This document shows, piece by piece, positions 48,290 to 59,639 of a stretch of 64,000 nt of DNA. Where the stretch lies: NCBI GenBank assembly GCA_017590115.1, contig JAGGNK010008892.1, positions 2,487,383-2,551,382 of the forward strand, in the 5' to 3' direction. The number at the start of each line of letters is the position of its first letter. Position 1 is the first letter of the stretch. The notes beneath the pieces are model-generated. The model saw only the letters and a list, made by a program, of their open reading frames with translations. It had not been told where the DNA came from and made no database searches. Source of the stretch: Montifringilla adamsi (Eukaryota > Chordata > Aves > Passeriformes > Passeridae). Both the position numbers and the translations under genes were made by a program.

Positions 48290-49240
48290 TCTCTGTACCA
48301 GCCAAGTTAGTGAAAACCTTAAAGAGGTGAGCTAGTGGATGCAGGGAGAAAATGGGGTACCATGAGAGATGGCAGAGCTTTTCTGATGAGAACTCCTGGC
48401 CTCACACATTGTTTGGAGTCCTGTGAGGACTCAGCAAAGCATGTGAACGAGAGACATTCAGCTGGTATTTCCTACTTGGGTTTATAAAAAGTATTCAACA
48501 AAATCTGTGAGCAAAACCTTCTGAAGGAATTGTAGAATAAGAGAAGTTTCATGTGGATAGATAACACTGCATTTAAGACAGGTCTCTGTAAATGGAACCA
48601 AAATATTTCTCAGTGGATTGAGTCAACATGCCAAGTTCCACAAGGATCTCAATTGGAGCCTGTGGACTGAGAGCAAAGGTAGTAAAACATCACAATACAA
48701 AGTGAGTGGGTGGTACAATTTGATGCACATACATGTAAAGTGTTTCAAATGGGAGATAGACAATCAATTTCAATCATACAGAAACAGCCTAGAAGCTGAT
48801 TTATCACTTGGGAACAAGATCCTGGCATAACAATAGTTCTGTGAAAACCTCAGTTCAAGGCTTGGTAAATGAGCAAATCGAGTGTTAGGAGATAAGGAAT
48901 AAGAGCAAGAGACTAAAAGCAGAGAGTGTCATTATGGCACGGGATAAATCCATGGTGTGCCAGTGCTTTGAATGTTGTGTACAGTTCTGATCTTTAGAAG
49001 GACAGAGAGCATCGAAAGAGGTTCAGACAAGCAGATAAATGTTAGGAAGTCTGGGACAGCTTCTAGGTCAGAAGCAGGTGAGTTAACTAGGACTCTTCAG
49101 CTTCACAGACACAAGTTAGGGGAAGTTTCTTTCAGTCTAAGAATGATGTACAAGAAACAAAACTTGGGGAAATGTGGAATAAAACCAGATTTGACAAGGT
49201 TGTTCATTCTGTGTCGTGGGTACTCGTAGAAAACTTTTTT
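48290..49240 (+). repeat. Old, degraded CR1-type LINE fragment
   Basis: Several stretches resemble the end of the CR1 reverse transcriptase region and following sequence. Examples are a segment like 'ttcaacaaa' in a fill-in context, 'tctcagtggattgag' then 'ttccacaaggatct', and 'tactgtgtgcagttctg' seen here as TTGTGTACAGTTCTG. Frames are broken by many stops, so it is non-functional. Boundaries are approximate. Confidence 0.6.
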
Positions 49241-49285
49241 GCCTGATTTTGTGGGTACAACAAGGGGTGGAGTTTTTTTGGTGTG

Positions 49286-49313
49286 TTTTTTTTTTTTTTT
49301 TTTTTTTTTTTTT
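49286..49313. repeat. Poly(T) run
   Basis: About 28 consecutive T bases just past the degraded CR1 fragment. It could be an A-rich tail of a minus-strand insertion or simple slippage. Confidence 0.85.
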
Positions 49314-49968
49314 GAGATGAAAACTCAAATGAACACAAATAAAAGCTTGTGAGGACTATTAAATACACAAATATACCCTTTGGCTGTGCAAGTCCTGATT
49401 TTGAAATTTCTGTGACCTAAGGGAATACTGTGCTGAGGCAGCACTACACACTGACCACTGACTCTGTCCTTACTACTTTCTTCAAGTGGTTGCTACCAGG
49501 TAGTGTCAGAAGACTGTGGCTGATAACAGGGAGGGCAAAAGCTGTGCTTGATTTCATCAAATATGACTATTTCTATGTGGGTTTGTAGGGGTTTAGCTGA
49601 ACTTTCGCTCTTTCCTGTGCTTCCGTATTGTAATGGTGTTTGAATTTGTTTAAATTACCAGAAGATGTGATCTCATATGTCCGTGCTCCTTATCTGCTCA
49701 GATCTTTTGCTGATAAGGTTGTTCTTTGGAGCTGCATCCGGGAGCCTTTCCAGGCAGAGGTAGGCTGGTGACCCAGTGAGGTGCTGAAGTGAAACCAACA
49801 CCACCCATTCTTCTCCTTTGGAAACAGCGGATGTTCACAAGGGACCTGGATATTATATCAACAGGATATCATGGGAAAACAAAAGAAGGCTGTAACCAGC
49901 ATGTGCACAATGTATCTTTATAATTTCCAATTAAGGAGCTCTTGTTCTGTGGAGTGGTGTCCTGTCCC

Positions 49969-49982
49969 CTGCCACCCCCTGG
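49969..49982 (-). promoter_or_regulatory. CTCF-like motif
   Basis: On the minus strand CCAGGGGGTGGCAG matches 12 of 14 positions of the CTCF core. This is a weak single-motif call. Confidence 0.3.
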
Positions 49983-51022
49983 CATCTTTAGTCTGCACAA
50001 CAACAGATTTTCATCTCTTCTTCACTGATTAGATTTGAGCTCTGTTTTTGTACAAATGTTTTGTAACTTGGTCTCTTGGCTGTGGACAACCAGCTGCAAC
50101 GTTAAAGGAGTAATTTTAATTCTGATTGCATTGCATCTTCCACTTGTTAAGGATTGAGTGCTTTTTAAATAGCCCATCTTGAATCTTCTCATGCTCAGGA
50201 AGAAGGGAAGAGAAACCAACTTATAATATAATACTTATCTGGTTCTGTTTGCAAAATTAAATATTTCCCCTGAATAGGTAATGGTATTGCAAAGGCCATA
50301 AAATACAGTAGCAGTGTTAGTCTTAAAGCATATAATCTGAAAGGTACATGGAATTCAGATATTGTAAGGGTATTTGGGTTTTTAAATAAAACATTATTTT
50401 GACATGGCTTTGAAGTATATTGGATGCTTCAGCATGAGAGTGATGAAATTCCTGCTATGAAGCATTTGAATTCTAATTGTAGGAAAAATAACAGTTACCA
50501 GTAGCAGACAGGAGAAGGACAAGCTCTGTTGCAGCATTTAGGCATGTGGTATGGCAGTTGAATTAAAATAGTAACGTAACCTAATGGTGATGTGTCACTA
50601 ACCTCGAGGACACCAGGGAAGATAAAACAAAGTAATTTGCTGTCATTACATAAGAACTGAGTACAAAGCCAGGAATGGGGTTTCGGCACAGATAAGGATT
50701 TCACTCCAAGACTTTCAAAGAATTCAGCTCTTCAAAGCCTTAACTATCCATGGGCCTCTCAGATCATCCCATCCTCTTCATTCTCTTCTCTCCACCCCCA
50801 CTCCTCCCCCTGCCACGGCTGTGGTTTTTTGCTGCTATTTGTCAGCAATTTCCAGGTGCAACAAGCCTGGGTCCCTTGGCTATGCCTGTACTGCTGAATC
50901 AAAGAGGGTAGGAATCAAGCCTGGATATTTGGCTCCTGCTTTTCCATTGTGCTCTGCTACACAGTAATGATTCTGGTTTCTGAAACAGTCTTGGCATGTG
51001 TCAGCCAGCAATCTCCAAGGTG

Positions 51023-51090
51023 ATGGCTGGGTGTAGCTCAGAGGGTAGAATGTGTCCAATGAGCTGGACTCTGAGACTGGTCCCCCTCCA
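51023..51090 (+). pseudogene. tRNA-like relic
   Basis: TAGCTCAGAGGGTAGAA (51033-51049) fits the tRNA A-box and D-arm well. About 10 bases on, GTCCA and TGGAC form a five-base stem around a six-base loop like an anticodon arm. The expected B-box is poor (GGTCCCCCTCC in place of GGTTCGAATCC) and the D-stem is imperfect. It is best read as a decayed tRNA gene or head of a tRNA-derived SINE, or chance. Confidence 0.35.
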
Positions 51091-53264
51091 CTCTTCTGAG
51101 TGATCCAGAAAGATCCCAGCAGGTTTCATTCTGTCAAACACGCCTCTGTGCTGTGGCATATGACAAGTCCTTTAGCTTCATTTTGTAAATCATGCCTCTG
51201 GGCTATGGCACAAGGTCTCTTTTATTAAAATCTGCCTGTTTGAAATAACACTCCTGAAATAATACTTTTTTAAGACCACGCATAGTTCGGAGGTGACCAC
51301 CAGCCAGGTGCTGTGTGGTGTGGACGTGGTGAGTGACTGCCCAGCCCTTCCACCACAGAGCAGCTCCTGCCAAGCTTCACTTGGCCTTGTAGATACTGCC
51401 TGTTCCAGGCTATTAACAAGCTCTGGCAGGTTAGAGGATTTACCTTGTTCTAAGGGTTGTGTAACATGTTCAGTGCTCCAAAAGGAATCCCGATGACTGC
51501 AGTGTTTGATAAATTATCTCCAAATCATCCTAAATATGGAGGAGGATTTAAGGGAAACACAAACTGATGCTTTTCACTGAACGACAGACACGTAGCTGTA
51601 ATTGGTGGGAAACATGGTGAAATAACACACACGGAAACATGTTATTCTACCTGGATGCATATTCTCAAGATCTTTGTTTCTGTCTGGGAGCTAAGTCAAG
51701 GGGCATGGCAAGCTGATGGGATGGTTTCCACGCTTTAAGAACCACAAAATAATAGTCACATGAGCTACCTATGCCTCATCCCTCAGAAGGGATGATCCTG
51801 ATGAGGAACATCTATTTGAGAAAAGTTTTATCCATATTCTACATACCTTTAGGTTCCAAGGGCAAATACTTTGCTGGATCTTAGTCCTGACACATTTAGT
51901 CAAGACCTAATGAAATTCTTTTTGTTGCTGTTTTACTCCTTATTGCAGAAAGGCACTACAGGATTGCAAGACTCTTGCTCATTACACCAGAATAGTATTA
52001 ACATGGCTTCTTCATAAACCTGTCATATAGTTATGTCATTAACATAAGTCAAGATTTGCCAAGAAAGCTTTAGCACTTCAGAATTGAGGGGTTTTTTTAA
52101 AAATATCTTTTAGTATGTATATTTGAGAGAGATTTTACTGTGCAAGTAGTCTCATGCCAAAAATAAATTGAACTTATTTGCTTATTCTTTATAGAGTAGG
52201 TAAGGATGGTTCTGGAACCAATGAGATGGTTCTGGAACAGTGATACTTCTGTGTTTGCAGTAAAAGTGCCAACCTATTCCATTTGCTGGATATATGGAAT
52301 AGAGTGTCACTCCATGCAGTCAAACCAAGCACAAATCACTTTATGACCAAAGTTTGCAATATTTTTCCACTCAATGCCACTTTGTCACTTGCTGTTGTAT
52401 AATCAGAGAGTAACTGTGGCTGAAGGCCTAAACATCAGTTGGGTGCATGTGAGAATGATTATCATAGCTAACTTAAGGCACGTGTAGTAGCACAGGGAAT
52501 GACCTCACAGCTTCCAATCTTATAATAAATATAGCTTAATTACTGGATATTGCATGACAGCTTGTGCCCTGCAGGTGAACAGGCACAGAATGTGGTAAGG
52601 ACCGGCTCTGACTTCTAAGCAAAGGTTTGTATTTCCTTTTAAGATACATTATGCACTGAAATAATCATCTGTGTTTAAGAGAATGAAGTATTTATTATAT
52701 AATGATTTCCACCTAAGGATCTTGGAGCTCCTTATGGGCACTAATGATTGAAGTGTTCTGTTCTAGTTTGCAGCTTACCATGAAGAATTTAAAGCAGCAT
52801 CTGAACACTTTCCTATTAACCTCAAAAGTGACTAATACACAAACGTGTGGTTTGTTCCCTTCTCCTCTCCCCAGTGGATTTTGTGTTGCAGTGTGTTTGT
52901 CCTACAGGTGTAAGCAGCATAGCTTGCAGCCTGAATGAGTAGATACTGAAGGGTCCTTAGTCCTTAGAGAACTCATTCTCCAAATTTTGGAAAATTGCAT
53001 CCCTTGCAAAGGCCAATATTACATTATTGCAGAGAAGCTACAGTTTCAGGAGCTCTTAATTCATGTCATTCTGTTTTATTCCTGCCTTGTACACAGTTAC
53101 TTACCCGACCTCTCAATGAAATGGCTCAGGAAGTTACACTGGCACAATGCATGTGTTTGTGTGGGAGAGTTAGGCTGCACTGAATCCCTGACCAAAGTTA
53201 CTGCAGAACCAGTCAAGTGCTGTAGCTGACAGAACTGTACAAACTCCTGTGGAACAGCATATCC

Positions 53265-53530
53265 AGGACCTAACTGATTTGCCTAAGTTTGGAGTGTTCA
53301 GTCTTCGGAACATGCGCTAAAATCCTTATGTTTTACCATGAAAATGGTAAATGCTGGAGCAGGTTGCCTGGAGAGGTTGTAGAACCTCCAGCCTTGGAGG
53401 CGATCAAAACTGGGCTGGCTGAGGCCCTGAGCCACCCTCTGTAACTGACCCTAACTGATCCCTGTAACAGGGATGGGAAGGGTGGCCTTCAGAGACCCCT
53501 TCCAACTTTTGCTGATGCAGTGAGTGTGTG
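53265..53530 (+). repeat. CR1-type LINE 3' end fragment
   Basis: It contains CR1 3' UTR landmarks on the plus strand: GGAGCAGGTTGCCTGGAGAG, then a 'ccttggaggcgatcaaaact' type run, then the AGAGACCCCTTCCAACTT terminus. It is diverged and 5'-truncated, with an uncertain left boundary. Confidence 0.75.
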
Positions 53531-54429
53531 AATGGCTGGATCAGTTGTATCACAGAGAGCTGGCTAATGCCCTGGTGGGGTGTGTGAAAGCAGCTGAGTG
53601 GTAACACACAGGGTTTGTGGCAAGGAACTACCCCAGAGGGATGAAATATCTCTATGTATATGTATGAGCATCTCTAAGATCTGAATGTCATGCTCTGGCA
53701 GATCTAACTAGCAATTTAAAATACTGTCTTTGCTGTCTACAGTGTGTTGCTAGCTCTCCTGGGTGACAGCCTGTGCTGTACCCCTGCCCATGCCCAGAGC
53801 TATTAGCTATTCAAGTGACTGAGGAAAGGGGCTTGTGCAGAGCTCCCTGATGCCCAGTGACAAGGACTGATGTTCCCATTCTTCTTGTGCCTCCCCTGGA
53901 ACAGGTGTGTTAGCCTAGGACAGGAGAGTAGGGTGGAGAGACTTGGATGGGAATGCTTGCAACCACCCCAGTCATAGTCATTCACCCCAGAGTTAAACCT
54001 GAGGCAGCATTTCTAAGCTCAGCCACCTCTAAACCCATATTTTTGGGGTCCCAAGACATCCATATGCTGGGGTTTCTTTTTGTCCTGTGTCTGATTTTCT
54101 GTAGGTGTCATTTGTGGGTAAAGTTCTATAGTTTAAATCAACATGCTGTAATTTATACTGGAACTGACAGCAGCATGCAAATGTCTTTGTGGCCTTGGTG
54201 CTTATTTTCACAATGGATGTGAGCATTATCCTGACCTGCAGCAAAGGTGACCAGTAAAATGGCCAGTGTCTCCTGGGTTTTGGCAGGTCCATTGTCAGTG
54301 GAAGAGTCTTGATGCTTCTTGGGATTTCATCATCCCAGTGCCTGGAGTCATGTGGTTATGTAAGAATTTAAATTTCGGTTTTTGTTAAGCATGTGTTTAT
54401 ATCTTGAGATCAAAGAGGACAGTTAGGCA

Positions 54430-54860
54430 ATACGAACCTTGCAGCCCCAGAGCCTGAAGCAACAGGCACCGTCCAACGCTGACAGTAGCAATATCGGGAA
54501 GATCACCGGAATTCTGGAGATCAGGCTCGTGGGCTGGCACCCGTGGGTGCAGCCAGCAGGGCAGCCCCCTCCGCCCGACCCTCCGGCTATAGAAAACACC
54601 CCCGGACTCTGCGTCCCTTGGCCAGGTCCCCGAGAGCGTCGCCACCCGCGCTCCCTCGGCTCTGGTGTGCCCGCTCCCTGCTCCCCGCTCTCGGCTGTGC
54701 CCGTGCCCGGGGGGCGCATCCCCCAATGTCCCTTCTTGGCCGGTGGTTGGCCGGGGCCCTTTCCCGCTTCCCTGGGCTGGCATTCAGAACTTCAGAGCTG
54801 GGCGGTCCCGGCATGCGTCTGCAGCCGCTCAGGAATGCTGCTGGTCTGGTGGGTAAGTCT
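54430..54860 (+). promoter_or_regulatory. CpG island with TATA-like box and splice donor, candidate first exon
   Basis: A GC/CpG-rich block contains TATAGAAAA (54588-54596) and, 250 bases further on, a strong donor GG/GTAAGT (GT at 54853-54854). A non-coding first exon of about 54618-54852 on the plus strand is possible. By synteny the next plus-strand gene is JDP2, whose upstream exons are non-coding, but no JDP2 coding sequence is in the window to confirm this. Confidence 0.4.
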
Positions 54861-54956
54861 TCATTCCTCGCCTTTCACTGCTCCCTGCTGGTCTCCGGGA
54901 AGCTGAGCACTGGGGGAGAAAAGCAGAGGAGAGTAGTCGCAGTTGAGGAGCATTGA

Positions 54957-55940
54957 ATCAGGATGTTCTGACCCCAGAGGTCCCTTCTTCAGCCACCGGC
55001 TGAAAGCAGGTCCAACGAGAGTGTGTGGCTCACTGTGTTGTCCAGTTGGATTTAGGATATCCCTGGGAATGGGGTTTCTACTATATTTCTGGGTGACTTG
55101 ATCTACTGTTTGATCAGTCTTATGGTAAATAGTCAGGATCATGGGGACGTGTATTGAAGAGTTAGTGTTTCCTTGCTGGTTTCCCAAACTTTCTGCAAAT
55201 GCCAAACACTCTTTCAGTGAAGCGGCTCCTCAGCCAGGTGGCACCCAGTACTATTTATGGAGTTATTCTCTCCCAGATGAGGGAGTTGCATTTGATTGTT
55301 TCTTTCATGAAATTGCTATCAGCCACCTCCAAGTGGTAGCACTGCTCTCTAAGCATGTCAGACACTACCCCTGATATGGTGTTGTGCACTAAGTCACTGT
55401 TTATAAGCTTTGTCACACCATTCAGGATGCTACTAAGGACATCACAGATACTGACCCTTAAGAGCTGCCACTAGAGTCCACTGGTTGTCACTTGGGCTTT
55501 GTACCGCTGACTGATGTTGAGTGTTGTGATCCAGACAGCTTCCAACCCACCTCATTATTCATGAGGCAAATATGTGCCTCATTAATTTGTCTCTAAGCTT
55601 AGTTGTTGGGGTAGGTGGTAATGTGAGCTTAACAGAAGTCATTTATTGGCTCACTGAGAACCAAAGAGCTGATGCTCCCTCTCCATTGCAGCAGTCTGCT
55701 TTGCCAGGACCCTCTAGTTCTCACAACAAAATCCTTTTCCTAGTCACTCACCTGATCCCATCTCCCATCTGCAGTGACACTGCTCTCAGGCTGCTCTCCT
55801 TCCTCTCACCAATCTGTTTTCCCACGACTACCAAGCCTCACAAGGGACCTGGGGCGGGACCAAGTATGCAGGTAGACTTTTCATGAGATGGACAGGCTGT
55901 TGATACATGAGCAGACTTGCTCTCAGAGTGTGGATGCATG
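54957..55940. other. Intergenic, no gene recognised
   Basis: AT-leaning sequence with open frames of about 80-115 residues (55141-55374 and 55572-55886 plus; 54861-55205 minus) that match no family I know. An old transposon origin is possible but unproven. Confidence 0.5.
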
Positions 55941-55944
55941 GAAT

Positions 55945-56310
55945 GTAGAAAAATAGAGATAGTGATGAAGGTAATCTCACCCTTAAGGAGTTACAGCTGT
56001 GCTAACTATCAAGCATTAGGAACAGGCCTGCCTTAATAGACCACAGCTAGATCCAATTAGGATGGGTATTGTAAAAGAGTAGGTTGGCTGGTCAAGAAGT
56101 TAGATTGAGTGTGTTGGCTGAACAGAGAAGAAGGAGTTAGTGCTGGGAGGAGCTGCCCGTGAGAAATCACCAAGAAGGTACAAAACCTTTGAAGTAAGAT
56201 GACAGCATCAGAGTCCTTTGCCTTGCTGTGTATCTGCTGTGCAGTCTGATAATTGAAATACCTTTTGATGAAATTTTTTTCTTAATCCTCTCAAATCTGT
56301 ACGTGTGCAG
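55945..56310 (+). repeat. Possible solo LTR of an endogenous retrovirus
   Basis: A TGTAGAAAAATAG start, a GGTACAAAACC TATA-like motif near 56177, a CTGATAATTGAAATACC poly(A)-type region near 56247 and a possible CA end near 56310 together resemble a short avian LTR. No matching target-site duplication, primer binding site or viral coding sequence is visible. Tentative. Confidence 0.3.
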
Positions 56311-58860
56311 ATATTGAGTCTAGTTTATCTAATGAAGCTTTGGATAGAGTGGTCTGTTCCTGTAAACACCATACAGACCAGGGGCCTGGCAACCTCTTAT
56401 CAGATTTTGCCCAAGGAAATAGTAAAAAGTCAGAGAGACTGTGAAGTGGGATCTGGCACTTGTGGGAAGTGCTGAAGACTAAAGCACACCACACAAGGGG
56501 CTTGGACAGCACAGGCTGTGCTAGTCAGGGGAAGAGCCTTGCTTTTGTTTATTTTACTGGGTTTTGACTCTTTAAGCTGTCTTCTGCAGGAAGAACTTAA
56601 AGAGATTATGGGTTAAGCCTGTCTTGGGCCAGTGAGAAAGCCCAATAGTGAACAGCTGACAGGGACTAGATCCTGGAAGGGGTGTCTTGCTGTAATTACT
56701 GTGCTGGATGTTCAGGTGGCACTGAGGCTGAAGGGTTCACAGGAGGCTGTTGTGCCTGCAATTTAGAAGGCAGTTCCAGAAATAGTCATGCTTCTAGTTG
56801 TTTTTCTTTTCTTGCTCTCATTTAGGAAACAAGTATAGGTTTAACTAATCTGATCTCTTGACTTCCCTTGTACCTAGCAATCTGCTATGTCCAGCTGCTC
56901 ACCATGCCAGATCAGAGAACTAACCCTGAGTAGTTTGAGATACAATCCCTTTGTTGCACTTATTTGGGTTGATTGGCCGTTTGTGTCCTGTCTCCAGAGA
57001 GGCCCATGGAGGTCCCCCTTCAAAAACAACAGAACCACTTCAATTATTTTATTGTGAGGACCGTCTTTCTTCACCCCTATCTGCAGACATTCTGCATGTT
57101 GATGGCAGAGCAGTGTGAGCTCTGGTCATTGCAGCCAGACAAACCGTTGCAGTGGTCGCAGGCCTGCAATAGAAATTGTCACTGCTACACTTGCAGTGGT
57201 GAGTAATTACCTGAGCACTTATTCAGCTAGAGTCTCACCTATCTTACACTCTCCTCTGTTCTCAAGTCCTTCAGAATAAAAATGGAGGCATAGTGAAAAG
57301 TACAGGCAGTAACAAATGCTGCCTCTTGTTTTGTTGATGCTGGGAGCAGGGGCATTTTGCTGTGCTGAGTTTCCCTGTGAAGGTAATAGTCCTTGAGAAA
57401 TTGCCTTCCTCTCCTGAGGAATGTCAGGCATATTCCTGACCTTCCCTTTGGGATCCCTGTCATTGGAGTTGCCAAGCTATGTATGTAGAATTACCCAGTG
57501 ACTCTGAAGGAGCTTGCTTTGCTGAGCAGGTTTAAGAGCTGCAGTACCTAAGGAGCCTCCTCTGTTTGCTGAACCTGACAGGAAGGTCCTTCTGCTCCTG
57601 CTAATGGCCTCTGCCCAAATCCCTTGGTACATGAGCTAGCTCCTGTCAGAGCTGGAGAGCCTGGGTGAGTTCATCCAGGTGTTTGGATAATGCCTTACAT
57701 GGAGCAAGCTTTTCCTTTGCTTCCCTCTACCCTGCAAACCTTCTGCTGACAGGCAAGATATTAAAATAAAGACTGTGTGGCCCTTATTGATTCTACCCAA
57801 GGCTTTTATTTTTTTTTCCTATGCAAGCCTGGCACGCAAAGTCTTGCACTGGGCTTTTAAAATCAGGCTCTGGATCAAGTCTTGCAAAGATTGTGTGCAG
57901 CTGCAAGATTGCTAGAGGGGTTTTTATCCTCGCATCAGATGGAGCTGGGGCAAAAAAAAAAAAAAAAAAAGCCAAACCAAAACAAGGGTAAATCACAGAG
58001 CCAGCAACTTTCTTGGCATCTCTGGGATTGTGGCTCCTCCTGCCCCTCCAGCCTTCAGAAATGTACTTGGCAGAGCTGCCCGCATAGAAAAACAAATGCT
58101 TCCCAAACAAAAACAGAGTTGGGTGTTGGTAGTGAATGGGCCAACACTGCGTGCTGGCGTCATCTCTGCCCACTGCCAGCATGTTGTCATAGGAACAGCT
58201 GGATTATTTTACAATCCAGCTGTGGAGCCAATTCTCCAAAGGAGTAGCCTGGAGGGAGGAGAGAGGGGCAGGCAGAAGGCAGCACTGCTGTATTTTCTGG
58301 TAACTGGAGGGAGGAGGATTATTAACGGAGAGAGGGAGGGAAGGGTTACCAGTGAGAGCCATCTTTCACAGCCTGAAACCGCAACTAGTCATTTCCAGCT
58401 AACTGACTGCTCTTAGCTGCATCTGGGAATTACAGGCTACCCCATGGGAGAAGGGTGGTGAGGAAAATGGCAAATCCTTTTGTGTTGAGGCTGATAATGT
58501 GTCTCACAGCTTGCTGTCCTGCAGACACCATGACTTGCCAGCTGTGGGGAGTGCTGTGCACCTGTACAGGTTCCCACCACCCAGAAATTTGTAGCCGATC
58601 AATTAATGAGTGTCAGCTTACCACAAAAATGATTCATCACTGTTTCTCTTGCCCTCTTTGCAATGTTTGTTGCCCTTGGATCCTGTTTTGAGGCTGCAGA
58701 GCACTGAGGGCATTGTAGGTACCTAAGCAGAGGTTTAGTCTTTGTGCTGGTGGAGGCTGTCATACAAAAGTGAACACACTTGGTCCGATGGAAGAATGTT
58801 TGTTCTTAGGTGAACTCCAGCACTTGCGGTTTAGCAAATCACACTGGTTCGGGGCTTGAT
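56311..58860. other. Intergenic, no gene recognised
   Basis: Unique-looking sequence. It holds a poly(A) run (about 57953-57970) and an 11-base perfect hairpin at 58195-58223. Short open frames only. Confidence 0.55.
58195..58223. repeat. Perfect 11-base inverted repeat
   Basis: ACAGCTGGATT and AATCCAGCTGT flank a 7-base loop. Each arm carries a CAGCTG E-box. The stem is too short for a microRNA precursor. It could be paired bHLH sites or chance. Confidence 0.8.
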
Positions 58861-59198
58861 GAAAACCTACAGTGAGATTTGAAAAAGCCAGGAACCTGCA
58901 GCAGCTGCGAGAACAGAGCCCTTTGCTCTGATACAACCGAGGCTGCTGCTCTTTTGAAAGGGGAGTCCGGGCAGAAGGAATTTGCCGGCGGAGCGCTCCT
59001 GGCCTGGGAGAAGTGAGAGGAGGCAGGGAAGCTTGGCTGGAGGTGGTGGCGTTAGCAGGTCACTGCTGTGCCGTGTCCAGGGCGTGGGTACACTCGTGGC
59101 GCCCGAAATGAGGCAGCCCCCCTCCCGTCCCAGTGTCCAAAGGCCGCGGCGCCGTCCCGGGACCGAGCGGCGGGGGCGGCCGGTGCCGCCTGCGAGCG

Positions 59199-59215
59199 TG
59201 GCCGGCAGAGGGCGC
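59199..59215 (+). promoter_or_regulatory. Strong CTCF-like motif
   Basis: TGGCCGGCAGAGGGCGC matches the CTCF core CCASYAGRKGGCRS at 13 of 14 positions, with the favoured TG 5' flank. It is in the same orientation as the motif at 7175. Confidence 0.5.
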
Positions 59216-59224
59216 AGGCGGAGG

Positions 59225-59352
59225 CCCGGGAGCACGGCCCGGGCTGGCCCGGCCCGGCCTNNNNNNNGGCCCGGCCCGGCCTGGGCTGCTGCGGGCGGCC
59301 CGGGAACACGGCCCGGCTGGCCCGGCCTGGGCTGCTGCGGGCGGCCCGGGAG
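59225..59352. repeat. GC-rich tandem repeat, 46-base period
   Basis: Two nearly identical 46-base units built from GGCCCGGCCTGGGCTGC and GCGGGCGGCCCGGGA blocks begin near 59272. A partial third copy lies left of the N run. Confidence 0.8.
59261..59267. other. Run of seven N bases
   Basis: Undetermined bases inside the GC tandem repeat. The true copy number is probably larger and was not resolved by the assembly. Confidence 0.98.
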
Positions 59353-59639
59353 CTGCAGCTGCCGGGCACGGCCTGCGGGCACGGACAGAGACCGTGCCGC
59401 TGCGCTGCCGCGCGGGGAAGCAGGGGGCGGGCGGGCAGCTGCCCCCCAGCTCCGCCAGCGTGCTCTGCAGGCTGGCTCGGCTCGAGGTCTCCTTCCTTCA
59501 GTCACAGGGAGGGACGTTCGAGCAAGGGCTGGCCGTGGGTCATTGCCAGGACAGGTGAATGAACCTTGCTTTCCCCTTGCCAAACGATGTTGCTGCTCTG
59601 CTAGGCCTGACTGGCTTGGAGACCCCTTCCCTCTGTTTG

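Larger units (their letters stand above)
49314..53259. other. Intergenic, no coding gene recognised
   Basis: AT-rich unique-looking sequence. It contains a minus-strand CTCF-like motif (49969-49982), a tRNA-like relic (51023-51090) and a short 19-base-period repeat of GATGGTTCTGGAAC near 52205-52238. No supported exon. Confidence 0.55.
58980..59480. promoter_or_regulatory. CpG island with internal GC repeat and assembly gap
   Basis: An extremely GC-rich, CpG-dense block about 14 kb past FOS. It contains a near-consensus CTCF motif, a 46-base tandem repeat and a seven-base N run. It is a candidate promoter (upstream JDP2 or non-coding RNA) or boundary element. Open frames read across the N run on both strands and are compositional artefacts. 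Confidence 0.55.

Noticed and set aside
51023..51090. Functional tRNA gene
   Set aside because: The B-box and D-stem are too poor for a working tRNA, so it is listed only as a relic.
55141..55374. 77-residue open frame starting MGTCIEEL
   Set aside because: Length is within chance for AT-leaning DNA, there is no splice or promoter context and no family resemblance.
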